Source: Rhodobacteraceae bacterium Water-Bin34
GTDB lineage: Bacteria; Pseudomonadota; Alphaproteobacteria; Rhodobacterales; Rhodobacteraceae
Reading direction: 5' to 3'
Length of the DNA stretch: 61,483 bases
NCBI GenBank assembly: GCA_900197625.1
Contig: FZLS01000009.1
Location: 1 to 61,483, forward strand
The translations under genes were made by a program, and so were the position numbers. Position 1 is the stretch's first letter. Each line of letters opens with the position of its first letter. Shown piece by piece: positions 29,562-38,972 of this stretch. The notes beneath the pieces were generated by a model. It saw only the letters and a list, made by a program, of their open reading frames with translations. It ran no database searches and had not been told where the DNA came from.

Positions 29562-30035
29562 ATGGCTGAAAAAGAAGAAAAACAAATACCACCAAAAGCG
29601 CCAACCATGAAGTGTTTACACCAATATATTCGAGACCTATCGTTTGAAAATATTGCGGCGCAAAAAAACCTTGGGGATTCATCATCACCTGAAATAAATG
29701 TCCAAGTAAATCTTGATGCTAGAAAAGGTGATAGCGATAATTACGAGGTAATATTGAAACTCACGGTCAATGCTGATTCTAAAGAAAATAAAGTTTTTCT
29801 ATTAGAGATTGATTACGCAGGTGTTTTTCACGTTGAGAATGTACCAGAAGAACAACTACATCCTTTTTTGATGATTGAGTGCCCAAGGATGCTATTTCCG
29901 TTTGTTAGACAAATAGTTAGAAATACGACTGCTGATGGCGGATATCCCCCACTTAATGTTGACCCCATTGATTTCATGGCACTTTATCGTAATGAATTAC
30001 AAAGGCAGGCCGCAGAAAAAGCAACTGTAAATTAA
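29562..30035 (+). CDS. secB: Protein-export chaperone SecB
   Basis: Cytoplasmic chaperone that holds preproteins unfolded and delivers them to SecA. The family signature with YIRDLSFENIAA, VFLLEIDYAGVF and the C-terminal PRMLFPFVRQIVRN and GGYPPLNVDPIDF motifs are clear. 157 aa. The acidic/Pro-rich N-terminus is short. A GGAGTT ribosome-binding site precedes the ATG. Confidence 0.95.
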   Translation: MAEKEEKQIPPKAPTMKCLHQYIRDLSFENIAAQKNLGDSSSPEINVQVNLDARKGDSDNYEVILKLTVNADSKENKVFLLEIDYAGVFHVENVPEEQLHPFLMIECPRMLFPFVRQIVRNTTADGGYPPLNVDPIDFMALYRNELQRQAAEKATVN

Positions 30036-30062
30036 CAAACGTAACACTTTTATAAAGACTAT

Positions 30063-30752
30063 TTATTTTTTATTCCACATAGCAGATGTGCCCAATGATT
30101 TAATAAAATCATTGTGTGCTTCTTTTTCGCTATCAGTAATTAAACTTTTTAACTTATTTGGCCTTAGTAATGTACCTGTAGAATTGTCTACATAATTATT
30201 AGAGTTTGTTTGTCCGACCAAGCTAAGAGAGAAGTCTGGCTGCCTGCCACCAACCAACTCAAGATAAACTTCAGCTAATATTTCACTATCCAATAAAGCG
30301 CCATGTTTTTGACGTCCAGAGTTATCTATATTAAACCGGCGACACAGCGCGTCGAGTGAATTTTGTGCGCCAGGAAATTTTTTTCTTGCTATTTCAAGTG
30401 TATCTAACGATTGATTTAATGGAACTTCAGGTAAACCTACTTTTTTTAATTCGGCGTTTATAAACTTCATATCAAATTTTGCATTGTGTGCAATTAGTGT
30501 TGCATCACCAACGAAATCTATAAATTCAGATGCAATATCCCTAAAGGTAGGAAAATCTTTTAGAAAACTTATAGAAAGCCCGTGTACCTCAAATGCACCT
30601 GCTGGCATATCTCTTTCTGGGTTAACATATTGATGATAAACACGGCCTGTAGGTAAATGTTGATTTAACTCAACAGCACCAATTTCTACAATCCTGTCAC
30701 CCGCTAGTGGGTCAAATCCCGTTGTTTCAGTATCCCAAACAATTTCACGCAT
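30063..30752 (-). CDS. dnaQ: DNA polymerase III epsilon subunit
   Basis: 3'-5' proofreading exonuclease of the replicase. DEDDh residues are visible: Asp7 and Glu9 in VWDTETTG, Asp in IAHNAKFDM, and His/Asp in KHGALLDSEIL. The 229-aa length is typical. It lies one base downstream of coaE in the maf-aroE-coaE-dnaQ series. Confidence 0.95.
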   Translation of the reverse strand: MREIVWDTETTGFDPLAGDRIVEIGAVELNQHLPTGRVYHQYVNPERDMPAGAFEVHGLSISFLKDFPTFRDIASEFIDFVGDATLIAHNAKFDMKFINAELKKVGLPEVPLNQSLDTLEIARKKFPGAQNSLDALCRRFNIDNSGRQKHGALLDSEILAEVYLELVGGRQPDFSLSLVGQTNSNNYVDNSTGTLLRPNKLKSLITDSEKEAHNDFIKSLGTSAMWNKK

Positions 30753-30753
30753 A

Positions 30754-31353
30754 TTAGATGCTACCTATTAATTTTTTGATTAAATTTTGAACTTCAAACT
30801 GTACGTGAGCGATAGATTTTGTTTCAATTATATAGTCCGCCTTTTCTTTCTTTTCATGGTCAGGCATTTGTCGCTCTGAAATCATATTAAATATTTTTTC
30901 ATTCATACCACTACGAGACATAACCCTTTTTCGCTGGTTTTCTTGATCTGTAGTGACCACCAATACAGCATCAAGCCAATCATTGGCGTTTGTTTCAAAT
31001 AAAAGAGGTATATCTACGACAGCTAATTTTTGCTTTGATTTGTTGCATGCCTCGATGAACGCTAATCGGTGTTCTCTTATTGCTGGATGGACAATATTTT
31101 CGATCTCAGAAAATAAAGAGTTATTTTTTTGGAGTTTATTACTTAATAGGTTTCTATCAACCCCGGCACTAGATACACACTCTGGAAATATTTCAAATAT
31201 TTTTTCAATTGTTTCCGAGTCGCTTGTGTATAACTCATGTACGGCAGCATCTGCATCCCATACTGCTATTGATAGATCCCGAAATATTTCGGCTGTAGTG
31301 GTTTTACCCATACCAATGGAACCCGTTAATCCTAAAATAAATGTTTTCTTCAT
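30754..31353 (-). CDS. coaE: Dephospho-CoA kinase
   Basis: Last step of coenzyme A synthesis. P-loop GLTGSIGMGKTT at residues 8-19, DADAAVHELY, and DIPLLFE are family motifs. 199 aa. The start overlaps the aroE stop by 4 nt, indicating coupling. Confidence 0.95.
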   Translation of the reverse strand: MKKTFILGLTGSIGMGKTTTAEIFRDLSIAVWDADAAVHELYTSDSETIEKIFEIFPECVSSAGVDRNLLSNKLQKNNSLFSEIENIVHPAIREHRLAFIEACNKSKQKLAVVDIPLLFETNANDWLDAVLVVTTDQENQRKRVMSRSGMNEKIFNMISERQMPDHEKKEKADYIIETKSIAHVQFEVQNLIKKLIGSI

Positions 31354-32171
31354 AATTCTAATAAAACTCTATCTCTTAACGCACTATCAACTTTTGGTTC
31401 GACACCAAACCACCCCTTAAATCCAGGGACAGCTTGATGTAATAGCATTCCAAGCCCATCAACTGTTTTACAACCAATTCTATTAGCATCTTCTAAGAGA
31501 GGTGTTTTTAACGGATTGTAAACAATATCTGTTACCAATGTGTTTGAGCTCAACGTTGATAAATCAATTTCAAGGTTGCTTGATCCCACCATCCCAAGAG
31601 TGGTTGTATTTACCAAAGTATTAATTCCAGATATATGTTTGTTTATATTTTCCCAATTAATAACTAAAACTTTTTCACCAAATATATTGGATAATTTTTT
31701 TGCTCTTTCATATGTTCTATTGGTAAGAATAACTTTTGGTGCCCCTTCATTCAAAAGCGAATATACTATCGACCTAGACGCACCTCCAGCACCCAGAACT
31801 ACTGCAGGACCTAGGTCAGCTTTCCAATCTGGTGCTAACTGGGTTAGATTATTAAGAAAACCTATTCCATCTGTGTTATCAGCATAAATTTTACCTTTTT
31901 TAAATATAAGTGTATTTGCCGCACCGATTTTTTTTGCTCTTTCTGTGGGGTTTGATGAAATCTCTAACGCCATTTCTTTATGTGGCACAGTAATATTTAG
32001 ACCAGCATATCCATCATTCATTAAGCGTTTAATTCCAAGCTTAAAGTTTTCAGGGCTTAGGCTAATTTTTTTATATGATCCATTAATATTATATTTATCA
32101 AGCCAATAATTATGTATTATTGGAGATTTACTTTGTTCAATTGGCCACCCAACAACACCAGCTTTAATCAT
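31350..32171 (-). CDS. aroE: Shikimate dehydrogenase (NADP+)
   Basis: Reduces 3-dehydroshikimate in aromatic amino acid synthesis. Substrate-binding QSKSP near the N-terminus, NITVPHKE with the catalytic Lys, ANTDGIGF, and the nucleotide-binding GAGGASRS with NRTYERA are present. 273 aa. Coupled to both maf and coaE by 4-nt overlaps. Confidence 0.95.
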   Translation of the reverse strand: MIKAGVVGWPIEQSKSPIIHNYWLDKYNINGSYKKISLSPENFKLGIKRLMNDGYAGLNITVPHKEMALEISSNPTERAKKIGAANTLIFKKGKIYADNTDGIGFLNNLTQLAPDWKADLGPAVVLGAGGASRSIVYSLLNEGAPKVILTNRTYERAKKLSNIFGEKVLVINWENINKHISGINTLVNTTTLGMVGSSNLEIDLSTLSSNTLVTDIVYNPLKTPLLEDANRIGCKTVDGLGMLLHQAVPGFKGWFGVEPKVDSALRDRVLLEL

Positions 32172-32767
32172 GACTTTAATATCTCACGGGTACGTAAAAA
32201 ATTTAATACTTCTAATAATGGAAAACCTAATATTGTAAAATAATCACCCTGTATTCTATTAAATAATCCAATACCTTTATCTTCTAATAAATAACAACCA
32301 ACAGAAGATAAAATGTTTTCATTTGAAGTGCTTATATATTCGTCTAAATAATTATCGGAAAAATCTCTCATGAATAATTGTGCCCTTGATACCGTTCTCC
32401 AAACAGGTTTATTATTTTCATATATTACTGCTGCTGATAATAATTGGTGCGATTTACCTTTTAAGAGATTCAAAGTTTTTTTTGCTTCGTCGAAAGTGCG
32501 TGCTTTTGACAATATAACATTATTACATACCAAGATTTGATCACTACCAATTACTATATCATTTGGAAAATTATTTGCTACTCTTAATGCTTTGTATTCA
32601 GCTAATGTATCTACAATTTCGTTAGGTTTAGCCCCCTCACTTTGAAGTGAGTTTTTAATTGCACCCTCGTCAATTCTTGCTGCTACACATTTAAAATCAA
32701 CACCTGCTTGTTGCAATAAATTTTTACGTGCTGAAGATTCTGATGCTAATATAATTTTTTGTTTCAC
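32168..32767 (-). CDS. maf: Maf family nucleotide pyrophosphatase
   Basis: Hydrolyses non-canonical or bulk NTPs; family members are linked to septum inhibition and house-cleaning. LASESSARKNLLQQAG at the N-terminus and GSDQILVC in the centre are typical. 199 aa. GTG start. It is the gene immediately flanking the putative replication origin, as in other Alphaproteobacteria. Confidence 0.9.
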   Translation of the reverse strand: MKQKIILASESSARKNLLQQAGVDFKCVAARIDEGAIKNSLQSEGAKPNEIVDTLAEYKALRVANNFPNDIVIGSDQILVCNNVILSKARTFDEAKKTLNLLKGKSHQLLSAAVIYENNKPVWRTVSRAQLFMRDFSDNYLDEYISTSNENILSSVGCYLLEDKGIGLFNRIQGDYFTILGFPLLEVLNFLRTREILKS

Positions 32768-32807
32768 AATACGCCTATAATGTTTTTATAATTACTTGTT
32801 AACTATT

Positions 32808-32816
32808 TGTGGATAA
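32808..32816 (-). promoter_or_regulatory. DnaA box
   Basis: Exact TTATCCACA on the minus strand within the putative origin. Confidence 0.8.
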
Positions 32817-32936
32817 TATGTGTTTAAATATTGGTTACTAACACATCTTTAATTCATTAAATAAACAATTAACACTCTTCAGAAAATTCTAACATCTTAT
32901 TACCTATGGATAAGAATATTTAATTTTATTTATTTC

Positions 32937-32945
32937 TGTGGATAA
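32937..32945 (-). promoter_or_regulatory. DnaA box
   Basis: Exact TTATCCACA on the minus strand within the putative origin. Confidence 0.8.
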
Positions 32946-32981
32946 ACTTTCCTTCTATTTTTATTATAAACTATTAATATT

Positions 32982-32990
32982 TTATTCACA
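32982..32990 (+). promoter_or_regulatory. DnaA box
   Basis: TTATTCACA on the plus strand, fitting TTATNCACA, in the most AT-rich part of the putative origin. Confidence 0.75.
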
Positions 32991-33035
32991 TTTTTAATAA
33001 AATGATATCAATCATTTAGAGACTTATCCCTTATT

Positions 33036-33044
33036 TGTGGATAA
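33036..33044 (-). promoter_or_regulatory. DnaA box
   Basis: Exact TTATCCACA on the minus strand; preceded 12 bases earlier by TTATCCC, a partial site in the other orientation. Confidence 0.8.
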
Positions 33045-33196
33045 GTTTTTATACATTTATTATTTATTATTTATTGTGAGTATCTACGAGGATATAATTT
33101 AATCCCCACTTTCCACAAACTATACTACAAACATCTATTCTTTCTTAAAATATATATTATAGTAATTATAAATTAATTTATTAATGGAATTATATA

Positions 33197-33646
33197 ATGG
33201 ATATATTAAATGCGTTTTATCCTTGGACAAAAGTAATACATCTAATTGCTGTAATTTCATGGATGGCAGGACTTTTATATTTACCCAGATTATTCGTTTA
33301 TCATGTAGAAACAAACTCTGATTATTTAAATGCAGAAAAAACCATTGTGAAATGGGAATATTTATTACTGAAGCGAATAATGAATCCTGCAATGATTACA
33401 ACTTGGGTGTTTGGTGTTTTACTACTTTTAACACCAAACATAATTGATTGGTCAGCTGGTTGGATTTGGATAAAACTTATTTCAGTATTTCTAATGAGTG
33501 GTTTTCATGGTTTTTTATCTAAACAACAAAAGTTATTAGAAAAAGGTACCTACAAATACTCAGGTAAACAATACCGTTACCTAAATGAAGTACCTACTAT
33601 TCTAATGATATTAATAATAATAATGGTTGTTGTAAGACCTTTTTAA
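33197..33646 (+). CDS. hemJ: Protoporphyrinogen IX oxidase HemJ
   Basis: Small integral membrane protein (149 aa, UPF0093) that oxidises protoporphyrinogen IX in many proteobacteria. Conserved KVIHLIAVISWMAGLLYLPRL, MNPAMI, HGFLSKQQ and RYLNEVPTILM blocks are present; the conserved His in the first helix is a haem ligand in studied members. About four membrane helices. It borders the putative origin and precedes rho, the common order in this class. Confidence 0.93.
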   Translation: MDILNAFYPWTKVIHLIAVISWMAGLLYLPRLFVYHVETNSDYLNAEKTIVKWEYLLLKRIMNPAMITTWVFGVLLLLTPNIIDWSAGWIWIKLISVFLMSGFHGFLSKQQKLLEKGTYKYSGKQYRYLNEVPTILMILIIIMVVVRPF

Positions 33647-33742
33647 ATTTGACAATTTAGTGTAGTTGAAATATTAAATATTTAAACAATCTAGTGACCC
33701 ACACTATTATAGATTGCAGCCAAAAAATTATTAAAATCAAAC

Positions 33743-33758
33743 ACCTAAATATTTAGGT
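33743..33758. repeat. Perfect 16-bp palindrome upstream of rho
   Basis: ACCTAAATATTTAGGT, a perfect dyad 20 bases before the preferred rho ATG (33779), within the 132-bp hemJ-rho gap. It could be an operator, or an RNA hairpin near the ribosome-binding region. No SD sequence is evident between it and the start. Confidence 0.55.
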
Positions 33759-33778
33759 ACCCATTTGTGGTTAAAATC

Positions 33779-35050
33779 ATGGAAACAGAAAAAGTAAATT
33801 TATCAGAATTAAAAGAAAAGACAGCCGCTGATTTATTAAAAATTGCTGAAATTTTAGAAATTGAAAATGCATCAACCATGCGTAAAGGCGAAATGATGTT
33901 CGCTATTCTAAAAGAAAAATCTGAAGAAGGAGCTGAAGTTTCTGGAGATGGAGTTATGGAAGTGATGTCTGATGGGTTTGGTTTTTTAAGATCACCACAG
34001 GCAAATTATTTACCAGGTCCAGAAGATATATATGTATCACCACAAATGATAAGAAAACATTCACTGAGAACAGGTGATACAGTTGAGGGGTGGATTTCTC
34101 AACCGGAAGAAGGTGAGCGTTACTTTGCAATGACAAAGGTAACACAAATAAACTTTTCCGATCCAGAAGCATCAAAACATAAGGTACATTTTGATAATTT
34201 AACACCTTTGTATCCCAATGACCGTCTTAAAATGGAAATAGAAGACCCAACAATTAAAGATAAAACAGCAAGACTTATTGATCTAGTATCGCCGATAGGA
34301 AAAGGACAAAGATCTTTAATAGTCGCACCCCCAAGAACAGGTAAGACCGTTATATTACAAAATATAGCAAAATCATTAGAAGCTAATCACCCTGAGTGTT
34401 TTCTTATAGTTTTATTAATTGATGAAAGACCTGAAGAGGTTACGGATATGCAGAGGTCAGTTAAAGGAGAGGTAATATCTTCTACTTTTGATGAACCTGC
34501 AACACGCCACGTTGCTGTATCAGAAATGGCTATTGAGAAAGCCAAACGGCTTGTAGAGCACGGTCGTGATGTAGTTATATTACTTGACTCCATTACACGA
34601 TTAGGAAGAGCGTTTAACACTGTTGTACCCTCTTCTGGCAAGGTTCTTACAGGTGGTGTTGATGCCAATGCCTTACAGCGTCCAAAACGCTTTTTTGGTG
34701 CCGCAAGAAATATTGAAGAAGGCGGTTCATTAACAATAATAGCAACTGCTTTAATAGAAACTGGATCAAGAATGGATGAAGTTATCTTTGAAGAATTTAA
34801 AGGAACGGGTAATTCAGAAGTTGTGCTAGATCGCAAGGTAGCTGATAAGCGTGTATTCCCGGCGATTGACATACTTAAATCCGGTACAAGAAAAGAAGAA
34901 TTATTGGTAGATCCAACAGACTTAGCAAAAACATTTGTTTTGCGCAGAATTTTAAATCCTATGGGTACGACAGATGCAGTAGAATTTTTACTTGGGAAAT
35001 TAAAAGCGACAAAGTCAAATTCTGAATTCTTCGACTCTATGAATACATAA
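33779..35050 (+). CDS. rho: Transcription termination factor Rho
   Basis: Hexameric RNA helicase that ends transcription. N-terminal Rho-N domain, cold-shock RNA-binding domain (about 48-120, with DGFGFLR), and an ATPase domain with P-loop [17 protein letters not shown], and [14 protein letters not shown] 33779 is preferred because homologues begin close to the [13 protein letters not shown] segment; an upstream GTG at 33767 would add four residues. 423 aa. Confidence 0.96.
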   Translation: METEKVNLSELKEKTAADLLKIAEILEIENASTMRKGEMMFAILKEKSEEGAEVSGDGVMEVMSDGFGFLRSPQANYLPGPEDIYVSPQMIRKHSLRTGDTVEGWISQPEEGERYFAMTKVTQINFSDPEASKHKVHFDNLTPLYPNDRLKMEIEDPTIKDKTARLIDLVSPIGKGQRSLIVAPPRTGKTVILQNIAKSLEANHPECFLIVLLIDERPEEVTDMQRSVKGEVISSTFDEPATRHVAVSEMAIEKAKRLVEHGRDVVILLDSITRLGRAFNTVVPSSGKVLTGGVDANALQRPKRFFGAARNIEEGGSLTIIATALIETGSRMDEVIFEEFKGTGNSEVVLDRKVADKRVFPAIDILKSGTRKEELLVDPTDLAKTFVLRRILNPMGTTDAVEFLLGKLKATKSNSEFFDSMNT

Positions 35051-35077
35051 ATTTTATTATAAACCAAAGGGTTATAA

Positions 35078-36376
35078 ATGAATGACATTATCTTTGCCCT
35101 TGCCAGCGCAAAGGGAAGGGCTGGTGTTTCTGTTATAAGGGTGTCTGGAAAAAATTCTATTTTTTCTATCGAAAAGCTTTTGAAAAATACACTACCTGTG
35201 GATAATAAATGCTTAAGAAAAATTTATGATGCCGACGACAATATTATTGATGAAGTCTTAATATTAACCTTTAAGGAAAAAGCAAGCTTTACAGGTGATG
35301 AAACAGTTGAAATACATTGTCATGGCAGTACAGCGGTTGTCACATATATATTACAAACATTGAGTAACATTAAAAACTTTCGCATTGCAGATCCAGGTGA
35401 ATTTACAAGAAGGGCCCTTGAAAACGGGAATTTAGATTTAACACAAGTTGAGGGCCTTGCAGATCTAATAGAATCAGAAACAGAAGCACAGCGTCGTCTA
35501 GCAATAAGATCTATGGATGGCGCCTTGTCCTCTAAGGTGCAAGAGTGGAGAAAAGATCTAATACGGGCAGTAAGTCTTATTGAGGCTACAATTGATTTCG
35601 CTGATGAGGATATACCAACTGATGTTACCCCAGAAGTCTTAGGTTTAATCAATAAGACCCAAGCTGACATAAAATCTGAAATAAAAGGTTCTTTTGCTGC
35701 AGAAAGAATAAGAGAGGGTTTTGAGATAGCAATAGTTGGTCCACCAAACATAGGTAAGTCAACCCTTCTTAATGCTCTGGCGGGTAGAGATGCAGCAATT
35801 ACATCTGATATGGCAGGAACAACCCGAGATGTTATAGAAGTAAAAATGGATATAAGTGGTTTTGCTGTAACCTTATTGGATACAGCAGGAATAAGAGAAA
35901 CTACTGATAAGATTGAGAAAATTGGCGTTGATAGAGCAAAGCTAAGAGCAAAAAATGCAGACCTTAGACTATTTATTACCCACAGTGGAGAGCCTAACGA
36001 TCTTAAACTAAACCCAGAAGAAAATGATATTGTGGTAATTGGAAAATCAGACTTGTTAAATAAACCAGATATATTAGCTATATCTGGAAAATCAGGTGAA
36101 GGATTAGATTCTTTATTAGAAGAGATATCCGATAGGTTAAGCCGCCTGTCTATAGGCGCTCAAACCGCCACGAGGGAAAGACATAGAATATCTATGATAA
36201 AAGCACAAAGATTTTTGGATTCTGGAAAATTACTTATTGAAGATAACTTAGAGCTCTCAGAGCTTGCATCTTCTGAATTTCACCAAGGAATACAAACCCT
36301 AAGCTCATTAATTGGGTCTGTAGGTGTTGAAGACTTACTTGATGAAATATTCTCAAGTTTTTGTTTGGGCAAGTAG
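35078..36376 (+). CDS. mnmE: tRNA modification GTPase MnmE
   Basis: With MnmG installs the 5-carboxymethylaminomethyl group on U34 of certain tRNAs. N-terminal folate-binding domain (1-115), helical domain with inserted G domain (G1 GPPNIGKS, DMAGTTRD, G3 DTAGIRE), and the C-terminal Cys motif FCLGK. 432 aa. AAAGGG precedes the ATG. Its partner mnmG follows directly. Confidence 0.96.
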   Translation: MNDIIFALASAKGRAGVSVIRVSGKNSIFSIEKLLKNTLPVDNKCLRKIYDADDNIIDEVLILTFKEKASFTGDETVEIHCHGSTAVVTYILQTLSNIKNFRIADPGEFTRRALENGNLDLTQVEGLADLIESETEAQRRLAIRSMDGALSSKVQEWRKDLIRAVSLIEATIDFADEDIPTDVTPEVLGLINKTQADIKSEIKGSFAAERIREGFEIAIVGPPNIGKSTLLNALAGRDAAITSDMAGTTRDVIEVKMDISGFAVTLLDTAGIRETTDKIEKIGVDRAKLRAKNADLRLFITHSGEPNDLKLNPEENDIVVIGKSDLLNKPDILAISGKSGEGLDSLLEEISDRLSRLSIGAQTATRERHRISMIKAQRFLDSGKLLIEDNLELSELASSEFHQGIQTLSSLIGSVGVEDLLDEIFSSFCLGK

Positions 36377-36465
36377 TAATATATAAGTTTGACGTTTGTT
36401 AATTCAGCTCTTCCACTTAATAGGTGGTTTGAACTATAAGGGAAACTAATGTTTATTCTTTGTGG

Positions 36466-38340
36466 GTGTTTCACGTGAAACAATATGATGTAATTGTAAT
36501 AGGTGGTGGTCATGCGGGTGCAGATGCAGCACATGCAGCTTGGAGGGTGGGAGCAAAAACGGCCCTTATCACACATAAATTTAGTACTATTGGAGAAATG
36601 TCATGTAATCCTGCCATCGGTGGTTTAGGAAAAGGGCATTTGGTACGCGAGATTGATGCTCTTGATGGATTAATGGGGCGCATTGCTGATAAGGCTGGTA
36701 TACAATTTCGGCTGTTAAATAGAAAAAAGGGCCCTGCTGTGCAGGGTCCAAGAACTCAAGCTGATAGAGCTCTATATAGATCTGCAATGCAGAACGAATT
36801 TATTGGTCTTGATGGGTTGGATATTATTGAATCTGAAGTATCCGACTTAATGATGAAAAAAGAAAAAGTCACCGGTGTAATCTTGTCTGATAAAACTGAA
36901 GTACAAGCTCGTACTGTTGTTTTAACAACAGGTACATTTCTTAGGGGTATTATACACATAGGGAACGTAAGTCGACCAGGTGGGCGCATGGGTGACAAAC
37001 CAGCGATACCGCTGGCTAGGAGATTAGACAATTTTGGATTACCGCTTGGGCGCTTGAAAACAGGAACACCCCCTCGCTTGGATTCAAGAACAATTAATTG
37101 GAGTGTCCTAGAAACACAAGCGGCCGATGAAAACCCAACACTATTTTCATTTCTTTCACAGAAAAAAGATATACCACGCCAGATAGAGTGTGGGATTACA
37201 CACACAAACCCCACAACACACGCTATAATACAAGAAAACTTATCTAAATCAGCAATGTATGGTGGCCATATAGATGGGGTTGGGCCTAGATATTGCCCAT
37301 CAATAGAGGATAAGATTGTAAGATTCTCAGAGAAAGACAGCCACCAAGTGTTTCTAGAGCCAGAGGGATTAAATGATCATACAATTTATCCAAACGGAAT
37401 TTCTACCAGTTTACCCGAAGACATTCAAAGCCAATACGTTCACTCAATGCTTGGGTTGGAAAATGTAAAGATTTTGCAACCAGGATATGCAATTGAGTAT
37501 GATTACGTGGATCCCAGGGCTTTAAAACATTCACTAGAGCTCAAAGATGTAAAGGGGCTTTATCTTGCTGGTCAAATAAATGGTACTACAGGATATGAAG
37601 AAGCGGCCGCCCAAGGGTTAGTTGCAGGGTTAAATGCTGCGAGGGCAGCACATGATAAGGCCCCTATCGTTTTTGACAGGGCTCAGGCATATATAGGTGT
37701 CATGATAGATGACCTGGTAACTCGAGGCGTTAGTGAGCCCTATAGAATGTTTACTAGCCGAGCAGAATTCCGTCTTTCTTTAAGGGCAGATAATGCGGAC
37801 CAAAGATTGACTGGTATTGGCATTAAATGTGGACTTGTAGGCGAAAAAAGACAAAATATATTTAATAAAAAAATACACGCACTAGACAAAGCAAAAGCTC
37901 TATTGAGCTCTTATTCTATAACACCAACTCAAGCAAAAAAAGCAGGTATTTCTATAAAACAAGATGGAATACGCCGATCTGCAATGGAGTTACTTTCTTT
38001 CAAAGATGTAGATTTTAATAAATTAGAGCATATATGGCCAGGTTTTCCAGATTTTAATCAAGAGGTTAGAGATCAGTTAGAAAAAGATGCTATTTATATT
38101 AACTATATAGAACGACAGTCTGCTGCGGTAAATGCTATGAGAAAAGACGAAAAACTATCAATACCAGAAAATTTGAATTATAGTGATATTTCTGGTCTTT
38201 CAAACGAACTAAAGCAAAAACTTATACATTCACGACCAGCATCTTTGGCACAAGCAAGTAGAATTGAGGGGATGACCCCGGCAGGATTAGCATTAATACT
38301 AACATCTATAAGAAGATATGATGCAAAGAAAACTGCATGA
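36466..38340 (+). CDS. mnmG: tRNA uridine-5-carboxymethylaminomethyl modification enzyme MnmG
   Basis: FAD-dependent partner of MnmE. FAD motif [10 protein letters not shown] near the N-terminus, then [21 protein letters not shown], and LKTGTPPRL. The first codons span a perfect parS site (36467-36482), encoding FHVKQ. Possible starts are GTG 36466, TTG 36460 and GTG 36475; none has a clear ribosome-binding site, and I choose GTG 36466 because alphaproteobacterial MnmG often begins with an FHVK-like segment. The stop overlaps rsmG (ATGA). Confidence 0.94.
   Translation: MFHVKQYDVIVIGGGHAGADAAHAAWRVGAKTALITHKFSTIGEMSCNPAIGGLGKGHLVREIDALDGLMGRIADKAGIQFRLLNRKKGPAVQGPRTQADRALYRSAMQNEFIGLDGLDIIESEVSDLMMKKEKVTGVILSDKTEVQARTVVLTTGTFLRGIIHIGNVSRPGGRMGDKPAIPLARRLDNFGLPLGRLKTGTPPRLDSRTINWSVLETQAADENPTLFSFLSQKKDIPRQIECGITHTNPTTHAIIQENLSKSAMYGGHIDGVGPRYCPSIEDKIVRFSEKDSHQVFLEPEGLNDHTIYPNGISTSLPEDIQSQYVHSMLGLENVKILQPGYAIEYDYVDPRALKHSLELKDVKGLYLAGQINGTTGYEEAAAQGLVAGLNAARAAHDKAPIVFDRAQAYIGVMIDDLVTRGVSEPYRMFTSRAEFRLSLRADNADQRLTGIGIKCGLVGEKRQNIFNKKIHALDKAKALLSSYSITPTQAKKAGISIKQDGIRRSAMELLSFKDVDFNKLEHIWPGFPDFNQEVRDQLEKDAIYINYIERQSAAVNAMRKDEKLSIPENLNYSDISGLSNELKQKLIHSRPASLAQASRIEGMTPAGLALILTSIRRYDAKKTA
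36467..36482. promoter_or_regulatory. parS site 1 (perfect)
   Basis: TGTTTCACGTGAAACA, identical to the universal 16-bp bacterial parS palindrome bound by ParB/Spo0J. It lies in the first codons of mnmG, about 3.5 kb from the putative origin. Confidence 0.95.
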
Positions 38341-38972
38341 ATGATACAATCTCAAAGTATGATTTAATGAGTGTTTGCACTGTTTCACGTGAAACAATCG
38401 ATCGGTTAGAGGTTTATGCAGGATTGCTTGAGAAGTGGAATTCAACCATTAACTTAGTGTCAAAAAATACAATAAATCAAATGTGGAAAAGGCACTTTTT
38501 AGATTCAGCACAGCTATGGCCACATATACCTAGTGAGACAAAAACTCTAGTAGACATTGGCTCAGGGGCAGGTTTTGCTGGGTTAGTTCTGGCTATTATA
38601 GGCATGGAAAAATCCCCTAATATGAAATTTACTCTCATTGAAAGTGATTCAAGAAAGTGTGCATTTATGAGAAATGTTTCACGTGAAATAAATCTTGACG
38701 TACAAATAATAACAAAAAGAATAGAAGAAGTAACAGATATAAAAGCGGATGTGATCACGGCCCGCGCGCTTGCAACAGTTTCACAGCTGTTAGAGTATAG
38801 TAAAAATATACTTAAAGATAATGGAGTTTGTTTGTTTTTAAAGGGAAATGCATGTTGTGATGAACTAAAGATAGCCAAAGAATCGTGGGTATTTTTATCT
38901 AGTCAATCTCAAAGCATTACACATGTGACGGGATGTGTGTTAAGATTAACGGAGATTAAATATGCCAGCTAA
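38337..38972 (+). CDS. rsmG: 16S rRNA (guanine-527-N7)-methyltransferase RsmG
   Basis: Methylates G527 of 16S rRNA. SAM-binding [21 protein letters not shown] and RHFLDSAQL are typical of GidB/RsmG. 211 aa. Two parS sites are embedded in its coding sequence, each encoding VSRE (38381-38396 and 38675-38690). The 3' end overlaps parA by 11 nt. Confidence 0.94.
   Translation: MNDTISKYDLMSVCTVSRETIDRLEVYAGLLEKWNSTINLVSKNTINQMWKRHFLDSAQLWPHIPSETKTLVDIGSGAGFAGLVLAIIGMEKSPNMKFTLIESDSRKCAFMRNVSREINLDVQIITKRIEEVTDIKADVITARALATVSQLLEYSKNILKDNGVCLFLKGNACCDELKIAKESWVFLSSQSQSITHVTGCVLRLTEIKYAS
38381..38396. promoter_or_regulatory. parS site 2 (perfect)
   Basis: TGTTTCACGTGAAACA inside rsmG, identical to the consensus and to site 1, 566 bp before parA. 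Confidence 0.95.
38675..38690. promoter_or_regulatory. parS site 3 (one mismatch)
   Basis: TGTTTCACGTGAAATA inside rsmG, one mismatch (position 15) to the consensus, 294 bp after the start of site 2. Confidence 0.85.

Larger units (their letters stand above)
32768..33196. other. Putative chromosomal replication origin (oriC)
   Basis: A 429-bp, very AT-rich gap with no gene. It contains four sequences fitting TTATNCACA: three TTATCCACA on the minus strand (32808-32816, 32937-32945, 33036-33044) and TTATTCACA on the plus strand (32982-32990). One-mismatch sites are at 32905-32913 (TATGGATAA) and 33109-33117 (CTTTCCACA). AT-rich DNA at 32946-33000 and around 32817-32900 could serve as the unwinding element. 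The flanks maf and hemJ-rho match the alphaproteobacterial origin neighbourhood, though hemE is missing. Genes to the right all point right and most to the left point left. No GANTC site was seen in it. Confidence 0.85.

Noticed and set aside
35197-35205. Exact DnaA box in mnmE
   Set aside because: Single isolated copy in coding sequence, without neighbours or AT-rich unwinding DNA; expected occasionally by chance in this AT-rich sequence.
36449-36478. ATG at 36449 as the mnmG start
   Set aside because: It is out of frame with mnmG and hits a TGA inside parS after nine codons.
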